NCBI GenBank assembly: GCA_030544215.1
Contig: JARZZO010000004.1
Location: forward strand, 18,588,501-18,652,500
From: Zantedeschia hybrid cultivar
Taxonomy: Eukaryota > Streptophyta > Magnoliopsida > Alismatales > Araceae
DNA: 64,000 nucleotides
Reading direction: 5' to 3'
Below, piece by piece: positions 1 through 11,918 of this stretch (the first letter of the stretch is position 1; each line of letters begins with the position of its first letter). A program made the position numbers and the translations under genes. The notes beneath the pieces were generated by a model. The model had not been told where the DNA came from. It worked only from the letters and a program-made list of their open reading frames with translations, and searched no databases.

Positions 1-1
1 A

Positions 2-481
2 GGCGCAGTGTGCTAGAAGAGTTCCAAGCAAGTAACCACTGCAGATTCGACGACTGAAGCTGAGTACATCGCTACAGCTGAAGCCGCCAAGGAAGCAGTG
101 TGGTTGAAGAAATTCATCACCGACCTTGGCGTAGTTCCTAGCATCTCTGAACCAGTTTTGCTGTTGTGTGACAACAATGGAGCGATTGCGCAAGCGAAAG
201 AGCCGCGGTCTCATCAGAAATCAAAGCATATTCTGAGGCGCTTCCATTTTATCAGAGAGATCATATCCAGAGGAGATGTAGTAGTGGAAAGAGTTCCATC
301 CGTCAACAATGTAGCAGATCCACTGACAAAGCCGTTGGCTCAAATTGTTTTTGAGCGTCACCTAGAGTCTATAGGCTTATTGTATAAGGGTGATTGGCTT
401 TATTCTAAGTGGGAGATTGTTAGTTTTAGGTGGCCTACAAGCCAATCTAACTATGTAAATCTCGTTCATTTATTAATATAA
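2..481 (+). pseudogene. Copia RNase H C-terminus (partial, broken)
   Basis: This is the C-terminal part of a Ty1/copia polyprotein, the RNase H that removes RNA from the RNA-DNA hybrid during retrotransposition. Reading from base 2, the frame gives the Copia landmarks STTEAEY, the CDNNGAI block, HQKSKHI and NVADPLTKPL. The same block occurs on the minus strand at 31670-32233 and 39503-40066, so it is the same family. A TAG at 14-16 replaces the Trp codon expected after AVC, and the usual stop after GDWL is lost, so translation runs into the LTR to 481. The rest of the element lies to the left of the window. Certain as Copia; not functional. Confidence 0.92.
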
Positions 482-1969
482 TGGCATAATATTCATTATG
501 TGTAAATCGCATTAATTATCGTTTCATAATGAAGTCCATGAATATATGCTATAGTGATCAGATTATGATGAGATCATACTAATGAGACTGATCACTTAAA
601 CACACATATTCTTAATCGTTCATAGTCGGAGGATATCCGAAAAGGACATTGGATATCCGGTTAGACTAGTACAAATTACTCCTGCTCATATGATGAGGGT
701 GACTGATCTCATAAGTCACCTGTGTGGAGATACTAAGGCGAATCTGTAGGTGCTCATTGGAGAATGAGTTCACTGAACTGATCCGACTGAATTGCTGGAT
801 GGTATTGTACCTCACTGTCAACCAGCTCGATTCTATTGTCGCAGTTGCATGGATGGTCCTCGGACCTGAGACACCAAGGACACCTTGTCGGTGGACTTCT
901 GTGCTTTGACCTTGGTTTACGAATCTTTAGCCACGGGATTCTAAAACGCCAAGGATTGGGTACAACGGAATACCGTCGAAGGGAATTGTGTGTCAATAAA
1001 GAATCATTCGCTCTCGGTACTTAGAGAGAGAATGATCTAGGAAGGATGCGCAGAAGTCGCTGGCCAGGACGGACGATAATATCAAGAAAGGAGTTTTCCG
1101 ATATTTATCAGCGGCATCCAATCCAAGTGAGTCGACCGATTAGGGTTTGACAGCTCGCCATACCATGAGTTGACTCGAGAGCATTGTACGAATGAAGGAT
1201 TATATCCACGCGGTAACTGTCGAGGGAAATGTTCTAAGAGTGGGTTACTTAACCCCAATACCTTCCGGGTTCATGCGGTGTTGCTTGGCACCCAACGTGA
1301 TCGGAGGCCCGGTTGAATTCGATGTGCGACATCAATTTGATTGATTAATAAATGAATAAAGGGTTATTAATTGATTATTAAAACCAGTGAGAGTCACTGG
1401 GCTTGTTGGGCCATTAACTGGACTGGTACTTGGGCCTAGAGGGTCACACGCAAATGATTCTCAAGACGATGGATAAATAAGTGGGTTTTATACAAACCGG
1501 AGATTTTTATGAAAAATCGCGCGGTTAGTATAAAACATAGCGAACGGGCTGAGCAGGCCAAGCTGCTGCTAACCCTAGCTGCCCCTCCTCTGTTTCTCTC
1601 TCTCTCTCTGGCGTCCAAACAGATCCAGATCTGCTCCGCCGCTTCTTTGAATCCCGTTCGACGGGAAATCGTCTGCGCGTTGCGACGATCGTTGCGGCGA
1701 CCTGCGGAAGTTTCGTGGGCTGCGAAGAACAAGGAATGTGAGGATATCTGTCACGAGGAGGATCTCGTGGACTTCGCTAGAGGCCGGGCACTTGCGCGGC
1801 TTGCGGTGTCGCACCGACGGAACCGAACGGTTGTGGATTCGAATCCGCACACGGTGAGAATCAATTATCCGATAAATGTAGTTTTTAGTTTTTCGAAACG
1901 GGAACGGATCTCTGTTTTTATTTTATTTTACGCTGCGCGTGAGATCCGGATAAACCCGAGAACCCAACA
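418..1969 (+). repeat. 3' LTR of + strand Copia element
   Basis: It starts TGTTAG directly after a purine-rich tract (AAGTGGGAGAT, the polypurine tract) and ends CCCAACA. It is 1552 bp long, and its reverse complement aligns end to end with the 1550 bp LTRs at 30105, 37939 and 45741. The following AGTAT (1970-1974) is presumably the target-site duplication, whose partner would be left of the window. It is inserted in the leader of an older relative in opposite orientation. Confidence 0.9.
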
Positions 1970-2292
1970 AGTATGACCTCGGGTAAACACATAGTATCAT
2001 ACTATTATCTTAGAGCAACCATCTCATGGTAATTGCAACTCCTTGCATATCCGATCTTATTTCGGCTCCCAGGTCTTTAATGGTTCCGGGTAAACATAGT
2101 AGACCATTATCCCTGGTCTAAGCTTTACCATCAATATGTGACAGAGTAGAGTAAGAATGTAGCTCCCGGGTAAATGCAAGGATAGTTACATCGTTCCTCT
2201 ATTTGAATCTCAAGACATCATAATGCCATAGTTAATAGTCCTATCATCAGATGGTGACAGATCTCAGGTAAACACATAGAAACTGTCATCAC
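1970..2292 (-). repeat. Four hairpins with a shared GGGTAAACACATAG-like loop
   Basis: Four inverted repeats enclose variants of the same loop. Stems: AGTATGA/TCATACT (1970-1976/1997-2003), TAATGGT/ACCATTA (2078-2084/2103-2109), ATGTA/TACAT (near 2158-2190), and GGTGACAG against CTGTCATC (2253-2260/2283-2290). Loops contain CGGGTAAACACATA, CCGGGTAAACATAG, CCGGGTAAATGCA and CAGGTAAACACATAG. Same place and number as the hairpins at 35276-35590, but a different loop. Confidence 0.7.
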
Positions 2293-3299
2293 TAAATCAA
2301 GTTCTAAGAACTATATTGATGGAGAGCCACGCGGTACATTCTCAATGACTCGCGCTCCGGTTTAGACTTTATATTGAAGGTTTTGTTTATATTAAGTTGG
2401 TCTCATCCTAGGTGATAGTTTATAAATATATCGAATATATTTAACTATACCTAAATATTAGCAATCGATTCATAATCAATAACTAAAAGCATGCATCATC
2501 CATACATATTCATTATGTGGTCATAGACAGCACTGTGATTAACTGGAGGCAAACAATTAATCACCAAAATTATATAACATTTACATAATTTAAACATGCA
2601 AACACATAGCCACTGGTGATCTCATCTCCTGTCGCCTTCCTGGTTGCATTTGTGGATCATCCTCACCTCTCCTCGGCCGGCGTGATCAAATACAAATAAT
2701 ATTTATTTTGAAACAATTTCAAATACAAAAAAATTATAAGAGAAAGCCTTATGGCCGAGTACAATGACAGAGGGAGATAGAATTACAATGGAATAAGAAA
2801 GAGAGAGAGACACGCATGCCTCATTAATTAACACTTAATTAATGTACATCACATCCCATAACAATCCACATAATCATGCAGCATCACATGATATGAAATT
2901 TCACTAAGTGCATATCCATGACCACCACAAATTCCATCCACACATGATAAAGCACATCACATGAAGGCTAAAATTTTAAAATTATAATAATTTTGGCTTC
3001 CTTAAAACCTGGGGACCAATCAAAATTGGATAATTTGAATTTTCAAAAATCTTATTTTCTAACATGCAATAAATCTAATTTAAAGCATTAAACACATCAA
3101 CATGTGCACACAAAGCTAAAATTAAAATTCTAAAATATTCCATGTAGTATTTAGAACAATTCTAAATTAATTAATCTAACACTTAAATTAATATTAAATC
3201 ACATTAATAACAATTACTAATGCGAAACCATCTAACATTTAGATAGAATTAAAAATTCCTAAATAACGCTTATAAAAGAATTTCTAATTCCTGTTTTAA

Positions 3300-4240
3300 T
3301 CCCTTAACAACTCCTTGTTAAGACCCCTTTTATTTAAATCATATTTCTCAATAACAATTGTTAAGAATAATTAATTAGAACATTTCTAATTAAAATAGTA
3401 TAACAATTAGACTTAATTAATCTCTTAATAACATTTATTAAAAAGATTATATTATTAAGTAGATTAGATCTTCAAATTTTAATTAAGGGATTCTTGAGAA
3501 TATTAATTAGCTTAATAACTATTAGTAAGCTTTGATTAATCCTCAATAACTTTTATTAAGGTTAATTCTCAAGAAACAATTAACTCTTTAATAACTATTA
3601 TTAAGAGTTAATAAATCACTTAACAACTTTTATTAAAAGTCCCTCAATCAAATACTTAATTTCATAACAACAATTGCTTAGAAATTAAAACAATCGAATC
3701 ACTTGACCAAGATTAATTAACAACATTTGATAATTAAAGTTCAAGTCACTACTTAATAATTAAGTAACAACTATTGTTAATATAATTTTAAGATCAAATC
3801 TTAAGTATAAATTAACAACACTTGCTAATTAAGATTAAAAATTTATCTTAATTATTAATAACAACAATTGTTAATAATTAATTAAGATCTCATTTAAATA
3901 AATAACAACATTTGTTAATTATATTTAAGATCATATCTTAAATATAAACCCCTTTAATCAACTAATTAAAATTTATTTATAATTAAGATCATATCTTAAT
4001 TATAACTCATTTAATTAATTATTTAAAATCAATTAATAATAAGATCCTATCTTATTTAGTTAAAAACAATTACCTATTAAGATCATATCTTAATAAACCC
4101 CACAAAATATTTGATTAAAATAATAATTCATAATTAAGATCATATCTTAATTATAATCCCCTTTTAACTCAAAATAATTAATTTAATGTTTAAAATAATT
4201 TTAAAAATTATTAATTTCAATTTCAAGTTAAATAGGGTGG
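3300..4240 (-). repeat. AT-rich palindromic-unit array in the leader
   Basis: A series of imperfect palindromes around a core like AAYAACWNTTRTT. Clear ones are CTTAACAA/TTGTTAAG at 3303-3322, AGCTTA..TAAGCT at 3509-3531, TTAACTCT..AGAGTTAA at 3579-3610, and a roughly 20-bp imperfect stem at 3845-3888. No coding potential. Confidence 0.6.
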
Positions 4241-4269
4241 GGTTTTTTATTTAAATAAGGGGTTTTTGG

Positions 4270-4680
4270 GGTTAATTGGGCCAAAAACAGGATTAATGGG
4301 CCTGATCAAGTGGGCTCGGGCCCAACTGGCTCGGGCTGGTGCAGACAGGGCCGCATCTGGCTCATCCTGGCTCGAGCCAGGCGGGGCTTGGGCTCGGGCG
4401 ACCTGGTTGAGCCAGGTCGAGCGCCTGGCGCGCCCGGGCCAGAGGCCCAGGCCCCCCGGTCGAACCGGCGCGGGGCCGGTCGGTCCGGGCACCTAGCACC
4501 TGGTTCGCCCGGCACCCTCTTTAGGGTTTTCAGTTCTAGCCGCCGCCGCCCCCTTTCTTGCTCCTCTCCGGCGCCGATAGGCCGGTAGCCGGTTGGCGAG
4601 TTGCAGGGGCTGCTCCCCTTTACCTTCCCCGACACCGGTGATCGCCGGCCGGCGAGCCACGTGCTGCCGGTAACCCCCAA
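4270..4680 (-). repeat. GC-rich palindromic domain of the Copia leader
   Basis: An abrupt switch from AT-rich to very GC-rich sequence with recurring GGGCTCGGG/CCCGAGCC-type words. The equivalent stretch in the array element is at 37160-37560. Overlapping open frames on both strands share the same low-complexity Pro/Gly/Ala/Arg composition and are not considered genes. Confidence 0.55.
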
Positions 4681-5062
4681 AAGGAGCCTCAAAACTGTCG
4701 GTTTAAACAAATTTATAACCATGGTTTCCTCCTCATTATTTTCCAACATTTGAAAAATCCAGAGAAGTAGGCTATACCGTCGGTCCCCAGCAACTACAAA
4801 AAATTCCGGGGACTAGCAGGGATTGCTGGCCACACCAACAAGCATTACTGTGGTCTTTCATCACCATTGAAGCCCTCAAAACCGGTTCTTCATCTTTAGG
4901 AAGAACACAATGAAAACCCCCCAAAAAATTGATTTTTCTTCACACAAAATAAAACTATTCATCCCATGAATGATTTTAGATTTAGAGAAAAAAAATATTA
5001 TGCATGGAATCAATTCTAGAATATTAATTTAGCCATTCCGAAGCGGATCAGAGCGGAACCTT

Positions 5063-5074
5063 GCTCTGATACCA
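5063..5074 (-). other. Primer-binding site (initiator tRNA-Met type)
   Basis: On the minus strand this reads TGGTATCAGAGC, the usual plant Copia primer-binding site for initiator tRNA-Met. It lies one base inside the LTR end at 5076 and fixes the orientation of the older element as minus. Confidence 0.88.
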
Positions 5075-5075
5075 C

Positions 5076-6651
5076 TGTTGGGATCTGGGCGAGACGCGAA
5101 GAACGCAGCGGAAACAAAGAACAAAATTAATCCCGCCCGATGCCCACTGATTCGATTCGGAACGAAAAACTAAAATAAAAAACAACGGGAAGTAATCTGA
5201 TTACCGTGCGCGGATTCGAATCCGCTTCCGTCGAGGCGATGCCGCGAGCCGCACAAGCGTCCGGCCTCCAGCGGTATCCACGCGATCCTCCGCGGTGGTT
5301 AGTCCTCGATCCCTCGTCCGTATCAGCTTGCTCGCTGTAGATCCGTCGCCGCAACGATTGCCGAAAACCCGCCGACGGAAATTTCCGACTTTCCGGAATC
5401 ACGTGCGGCGGAGACGGAAACAATCCCGGCGCCTCGAACGGGGCGCCCAGAGGAGGAGAGAGAGAGGGGGGATGACGGCCAGTAAGGGGAAATCCTGGAG
5501 CTTGGCCCAGGGTTTCTCAATAGCGCGTATATATATTAAGTCGGCGCGACTTTTCACAAAAGTCCCCGAGTTAATATAAATCCCACTTCTGTACCACCGA
5601 CTGAGAATCTTATTGCGTGTGACCCTCTAGGCCCATTTACCAGTCCGATTTTCAGCCCGTTAAGTCCAACAACTAGTTATTGACTTATTGTAATTAATTA
5701 GTATCTAGATATTAACTAATTACTCAACCGAATTAACATCGCATGTAAATTCGGTCGGACTTCCGATCAAGTTGGGTGCCAAGCAGCACCGCATGATCCC
5801 GGAAGGTAATGGAGTTCAACAACCCACTCATGGAATCTGTCCGTCCACAGTTACCACGTGGCTACAATCCTTCGTTCGCACAATGCTCTCGAGTTAACCT
5901 AGGGTGTGGTCAACTGTCAAACCTTAGATTGTCAACTTACTTGAATCAGACTCCGCTTTACAATATCCGAAAACCTATTTTCTGATATTGTTTATGCTCT
6001 GGCCAGAGACTCCTGCGGATCTATTCTAGAGTATTATCTCTCCAGTTACCTGAGAGTGAACGATCCTTTATTGAACACACAATCACCTTCGAAGGTCTTC
6101 CGCTGGACCCGATCCTTGACTATTAGAGATCCCGTGGATAGGGATTCGTAAGTCAAGGTCAAAGTCCAGAAGTCCATCGACAAGGTGTCTTTGGTGTCTC
6201 AAGTCCAAGGATCAACTACGCCACTGTGACGATGAATCAAGCCGATTGACAGTCAGGTGAATTACCATTCGGCGATTCATGTCGGATCAGTTCAGTGAAC
6301 TCATTCCCCAATGAGCACCTACAGGTTTACCATTGTGTTTCCACACGAGTAACTAACGAGATCAGTTACCCTCAACATATGAGCTGGAATAACCTGTATT
6401 AGTCTTACCGGATGTTTGATATCCTTCTCAAACATCTTACGACTAGGAACAATTAAGAATATGTGTTTATAAGTCATCAGTCTCATTATTATGATCTCAT
6501 CATAATCTGATGACTATTGCACATATTTATGGACTTCATTATGCGCAATTATAAATATGTCAATCTACATAATGAATTTAACGTCATTTATTAGTGAACC
6601 AGATTGAAATAGGTGCCTTATGATTGGCTTAGAGGACATCTATATCCATCA
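5076..6651 (-). repeat. 5' LTR of older minus-strand Copia element
   Basis: The left end TGTTGGGATC matches the LTR starts at 30105, 37939 and 45741. Shared landmarks follow in order: TGCGTGTGACCCTCTAGG (5612-5630), the GTTGGGTGCCAAGCA word (near 5770), and GATTGGCTT near the right end. The right boundary (CATCA, 6651) is inferred by alignment with the younger copies and is good to a few bases. Clearly more diverged than the array LTRs. Confidence 0.8.
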
Positions 6652-7995
6652 GTCCCGCCACAGTTGGAACAACCTAAATATCTTCTTAGTTCCAGAGTAA
6701 GCACATACATACATCTATAATACTATGAAGCAACCTTCATAACCACATATACTACAAATAACAATAACAACACTTGTCCATAATCTCTAAACATATCAAA
6801 ATAAAATAAATTATATCACTTGAGTTCTTAGAATAAACTAACTATTACATGGGCTAAAAACCTACTTCTAATTAACTCTTGAAATCAAACTCCTAGCTCT
6901 CATTCCTAAACTCAACCTTAATCCTTAATCTTCATCTGAAAAATTTTAATAAGGCTGAGTCCACAGTGAACTCAACAAGCTTATAATCCACAAAACCATA
7001 GTTTTTTTCTACTTTATAACATAAAGATAAAATTTCACATGGTAATATCAATCAACTAAGCGTAGAGATAACAGATAAATACACCTTCATCCTAAATATG
7101 CTTTTTTCACACATGATCATGATATAAACAATAGGCATGGTCATTCTTCATATATGTGTATATCATGAAAATCAATAACATGAATATCTAGGATGGGTAT
7201 GGATGCAACCGGCATGCATACATTATTTAAAACATAAACATGAATTTTTGAGTCTGAAATTTACCATGCAACTATCATGAATTTAAATTGTATCATATCG
7301 TTAAATTTAAGTCATAACATATGCATCACTAGCATAGATTATCTTATACCATGACACACATCATCATAATATAACATATATGGTTTGTAACTTTACATGT
7401 TCTTATCATTCATCTTATCATAATACCATTATAATATCATAGCATAACTTAACTCATCATGAACACACTCATATCATGATCTTACCACTTTCTTAGTATA
7501 GGACAAGTAACCAAACTACGACATAGAAGCATTATTATATGATCTTCTTCTTTACCCACTGGTTAAGCCATACTCCATCGAGTCTTCAACTGCACAGTCG
7601 GGAGATGCTCTTAGATCCCACATGGAGCATGTAAACATACATACATAATTTTACCCTATGTCGTGGGTCAACATAACCTCATGGTTGCAAATAAATAGAC
7701 ATGAGATTCTAGAGGTGGCTCCCACTGGCTCAAGAGGTATGCGGTCCCCACCACGTAGTACTTTGTCCCGTTAGAGTTCAAGAGGTGAATCTAGTAGTGT
7801 GATACTTTGTTTAACGTGGCAATTAGTTCCTAAGCTACCGGTTGGTGTATCCCTAGATAACATCTTAAACATTATTAACTTATGCATGCAACATGAATTT
7901 GTATGATCTGAAATTTAATAGTGCATAAAATATGATTTAAATAGGTAATTATTCATAAAAATACACTATTTATGGGTTCATTGTTTAGGTCTCTG

Positions 7996-9280
7996 AAACG
8001 CGTCACCGTTAGATGACATCTATTGTAAAGGGTGTCAGCTGAGTCTGACATCTTTTAAACCTTAAACAAAATCCAAAAATTTAAGTAATGTCAAATAGTG
8101 ATCAAGTACATGCTCTAAAAATGTAATAAACTAGTTGAACAAAATCTATTATATTTATGGATTCTCACATGAAATAAATCAAGGATTATTTACATCTTAG
8201 CATGCTAATCATGATTTAAAACTCAACATAAAGTATATTTTTTCATAAATATTATTATGAATATGAAACTAATAATATAAAAATCATATGGTTATCCCAG
8301 TATGCAAAATCTTTCCTAAATAGAGTCATAACCATAATATAAATCTTATTTTCTGAATGAATTAATAAGAAATAATTTATCAAGTTACTAGTAGGTAAAT
8401 TGCGTCATACGAAGTCGACGCCTTTCATATAATCGATTACAACACTAAAACATAATTGATTACCACATGTAATCGATTACCTGAAACGTGTCAGCCAAGA
8501 CTAACGTCTTTCAGATAATCGATTATATGTCAAATCGATTACCAAGGTTAAATCATATTACTGCTACATGATGTATTTCGAGTTATTAATTTATATTTAT
8601 AGAAAATAAAATATGCAGTGATGAGAGTGGGAGAGCAGAATGCTTCCATGCATAGCGGCGCATTATGTAAAGCGCGTCACCCTGCAGTGACACCTCTCAA
8701 CACATAGAGCAAAATTTTAGAATCTATTATAGGATTTTATATATGGAAAAAGTATAGTTAATCATGGAGTGATAACAACAGGGATTCACGTGCGTTTACT
8801 AGCATCCAAATATCTATATTTTCTTACTATCATAGTATATAAGAAAATAGTTTAAAATTATTATTATTTGTATATAAAATATCACTTGTCTCTAACTACG
8901 TGAATTAGCTCATAAAGAATGTTCTTTTAAATGTAGTAAGATCTTCCTCCTCACACGAACACATCGCCACAATGATATCCTCGCATCGCCCTCCGCACAC
9001 ATGCGAAGAACACGTCGAACTGCCCTCGATCCTTCTCACATACACTCTCAATTGTCTCTAATTCTCTCGAGGATTTATGCACGCACTAGAGGGTCTTGGG
9101 GCGAAAGGGATCCTTAAATAGGCTTTTAAAATGAATTTCAATCAGAGAATAACTCTTCACGAAAGGAAACATAGGAGTCCAAGTGGGAATCGAACTACTA
9201 TTCTAAATCGCGTCAGCTCGACCTGGCGTTTCTCAACAAGTCTAATACACTGTCATCCTTAGGTGATGCCTCTCAACTCT
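7996..9280. repeat. Dispersed GCGTCA-N-TGACGC hairpin motif, about seven copies
   Basis: Copies of about 33 bp begin near 7996, 8030, 8396, 8483, 8668, 9206 and 9247. The common shape is GCGTCA, 8-12 variable bases, TGACGYCT, then TCAA or TTTA. Examples: CGCGTCACCCTGCAGTGACA near 8671, and GCGTCAGCTCGACCTGGCGT near 9211. The two arms are complementary to varying degrees. Confidence 0.55.
8429..8541. repeat. Clustered ATAATCGATTAC words
   Basis: Five near-identical words occur in about 110 bp: ATAATCGATTAC (8429), ATAATTGATTAC (8452), TAATCGATTACC (8469), ATAATCGATTA (8515) and AAATCGATTACC (8532). The core TAATCGATTA is palindromic. Confidence 0.6.
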
Positions 9281-9340
9281 CTGGGCCAGCACTCACTCTA
9301 ACGCCGTATAACTCACTAATGGGCCTAATTAGGACTACCT

Positions 9341-10855
9341 AATGGGCTCTACAGGAGAAGTGAAAGCTGAAAGTTATAAAAATTGTTTCCTAAGATGAGG
9401 TCATATATTCCTTTATTAATGCACATATATACATGTTTAGAAGTTAAAAAAAAATTATTTTGTAAGATAGAAGAACAATCGAATGATATATTTTCATAGC
9501 AAAACCAACAAAAATTTATCGAATATATGTCAAACAAAGAATTTGAAAAATAGCCTAAAGATGGTGTCATAGATACGTTCTCAAACTAAGCTCCGGTACA
9601 ATCGGTAAACTACAGCTTTACGAAAGACAAACTTTATGGACTCATGGTACTTTCATGAATGCATAGTGTTGCATTAACTAAGCCCATGTAATTATCAAAG
9701 AAATTTAAATCAAGCATATAAGTAAAGGACGTCTATGAGGGCACATACCTTTGGTCTAGAATGAGTACAACAGTAAAGTAACTAAATTACTCCTATATAT
9801 CAAGCGGGCATTTAGCGACTCCTTCGCTAATCAGCGACTACATATAATCAGACTTTTGAATGATTATTTTAATGTGAAGAGACAGTTAATCATTGTCTCA
9901 AGAGCTGAAAAATCTTGTTTAAAAGGGTTGTGATGCTGGTAAATCCTTGGAAATATAATGTTTTTGCCAAGCACAGTTCAACTGGGTGATTTGAGTGAGC
10001 TAGGTACTCACATCAGTCTTCAAAGGGCACTACTATATTAAGAAGTCAAAACTACATATCCTATGTCCCCTCTTGAAAACTCTCACAGACCAGTCCTTGG
10101 AAAATAAAATATTGATGTGAAGTATATATATCTCTATTTAAAGGATGAAAAATAAGATTGTGCAGAGCAACTGATCATTTCGTTCTGGGAACACAGGTCA
10201 GGTCACATGCCAGCTGATATAATTTCAGGCCGATGATGTCGTTAAATTGATCACATCATCTCTCTGAACTAGTATCATGCTGTCTTACTTTACTCGCCCA
10301 CGCTTCCCGAGGATAGAGTGCTCTTCCTCATCCTCTCATCTGATGAAATTATCATATGAGATTTGATTAATGAGACTTGGATTGAACTAAACCTCCCTAG
10401 ACCTCAGTTTTTATGCCTCAATGTCTTTTCATATTCTTTATGTTACCTTAAATAAATAAAAAAAATATCTTCGCATCATATGAGAATGTACTGAAGAATA
10501 TTTTAAAATTAAACTGGACTCGTTGAATTTTTGGAAGTACTAAGTAGCTGATATTTCTAATAAAGTAAAGCTCATCTCCAACTTATAGCTAACCATATGA
10601 CTCAATCATTTTAGCTTGCAGAAACGGATCCTTTACATTGCACTTGCAAAACAAAGAGAACTCTTACATTAGATGCTTTAGGACTAGAGCACCTTTTTCT
10701 TTTGGTTAAAGTGGTTTGCTAAATATTCACAATGTCTCCAAAGTGGGAGGAGTTAATTTGAACCGATCACACAATAATTCCTCTACTAACTAGGGATATT
10801 TTCACTTCGAACCTGATTACTTTGCCTAATTAGATGTCTAATATAGATCAGCCTC
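9341..10855. other. Intergenic sequence, nothing recognised
   Basis: AT-rich upstream sequence. I see no gene, RNA gene or recognisable transposon; the short open frame at 9349-9570 has no family features. Confidence 0.5.
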
Positions 10856-10859
10856 ACTA

Positions 10860-10985
10860 ATGGAGGAGAAATTCTATGAGCCATGCCCTTATGCGTGGGC
10901 ATGCATATATCTAGTGGGAGTTGAACCACTGAACTGATCCTTTAATGGGTGACATCAAGGAGCACCAACTGAGTTATCCCCAATT
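10860..10985 (-). mobile_element. tRNA-derived SINE (head)
   Basis: The minus strand carries an internal Pol III promoter pair. Box A is TAACTCAGTTGG (10965-10976) and box B is GGTTCAACTCC (10917-10927), spaced as in a tRNA-derived SINE head. The 5' end is near 10982; the 3' end is not defined. No tRNA cloverleaf or anticodon is evident, so this is not a functional tRNA gene. Confidence 0.5.
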
Positions 10986-11099
10986 AGTAGTATCTGCACT
11001 CCAAACATTAGCAACCTAGCTGCATAATTGACTTATACAAAGTCTTCATTCCTTTGTCTGAATGTTTTTAGAATACTAGAAATATACACTTACCAGTAC

Positions 11100-11736
11100 T
11101 GGTTTTCTACGTGTTAGGCACCTATGGAATTAAAAGCCCCGGAAGAAAACATAAAGCATACGTCGATCCGTACGCCTTCCCCGACCCCAACCCCAACCCC
11201 AAGGAGAAAGGGACACTTCATGGCAGCGCCGGGATTTCACCATCCCAGCCACCAGGCCGTCGGATGCAGATCCTGCGGCCGGAGGGGTGCCACCATCATC
11301 CACTGTTTTGGCAAGAGTGGTGAGAGGAACCGGAGGGGATATAATTTACCTTCCTCTCTGTGACGTGCTCCTTGTGGGGAAGGACCAGCATGGTCCCAAT
11401 GGTGGTAGTGCCGCTGCGTCACTCGTGTCCACCTCGCCCCACTGTGGAGACCCCATCTGCTCAGTTGGATTGTGTCACGGAAGGAGGGAGCCAAATCAAT
11501 GGGCATCTCCATCCTTTCCTCCAACTCTTCTTCCATTGTTCCTCTTTTGACTCTCTCTCCATCTCTCTCTATCCATCCATCTCGTGCTCTCTAGCTAGAA
11601 CGCTCTCTCTATCTTTCTTTCTTGCTTTCTTTGGTGTTTCTTTTGGTTATCTTTAGCAAGATCAACTTCTGAATCCCTTGGGCTTGGCCAAGGCGAAGGA
11701 GCTAGAGAGGGTTGGAAGTAGTGGAGGGGAAGAGAG
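11100..11736 (+). promoter_or_regulatory. MADS gene promoter / 5' untranslated region
   Basis: The sequence just upstream of the MADS start codon becomes GC-rich and then carries a CT-rich tract (about 11545-11645, CTCTCTCTCC and TCTTTCTTTC), typical of plant 5' leaders. Short overlapping frames on both strands (11111-11550) look like composition artefacts. The transcription start and any 5'UTR intron cannot be placed without transcripts. Confidence 0.45.
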
Positions 11737-11918
11737 ATGGGGAGAGGGAAGGTGCAGCTGAAGAGGATAGAGAACAGGACGAGCAGGCAGGTGACCTTCT
11801 CCAAGCGCCGGGGTGGGCTGCTGAAGAAGGCCTACGAGCTCTCCGTGCTGTGCGACGCCGAGGTGGGCCTGATCATCGTCTCCCCAAGTGGCAAGACCTA
11901 CCAGTACTCCAGCCACGA
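11737..11918 (+). CDS. MADS gene exon 1 (MADS domain)
   Basis: ATG in a purine-rich context (GAGAGATGGGG). Encodes residues 1-60 plus two bases of codon 61. The donor is GTCAGT at 11919. The nearby GTAAAC at 11923 would put exon 2 out of frame, whereas joining at 11918 gives Asp-61 and the SSHDMDR sequence. The 182 bp size is standard for MIKC first exons. Confidence 0.93.

Larger units (their letters stand above)
1970..5075 (-). mobile_element. Leader of an older minus-strand Copia element
   Basis: Non-coding internal sequence between the LTR at 5076-6651 and a gag gene that would lie left of the window, beyond the inserted + strand Copia. It matches in order the 35100-37938 leader of the tandem array: hairpin array, AT-rich palindromic domain, GC-rich domain, primer-binding site. 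The sequence has drifted far, but the order and structure are kept. Open frames in the GC-rich part (4247-4749, both strands) are composition artefacts. Confidence 0.75.
6652..9340 (-). repeat. Non-coding; probable remains of a large minus-oriented LTR
   Basis: No open frame of note. On the minus strand TATTTAAG (9113-9120) followed by an oligo-rich transcribed-leader-like stretch (8950-9110) looks like an LTR promoter and R/U5. A dispersed GCGTCA..TGACGC motif (7996-9280) and repeated TAATCGATTA words (8429-8541) lie within it. Boundaries and family are not determined; a similar general layout is seen in the solo LTR at 20827-24298. Confidence 0.35.

Noticed and set aside
11111..11550. Frames of 70-99 residues just upstream of the MADS gene
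   Set aside because: Overlapping on both strands in GC-rich promoter sequence with no recognisable motif.
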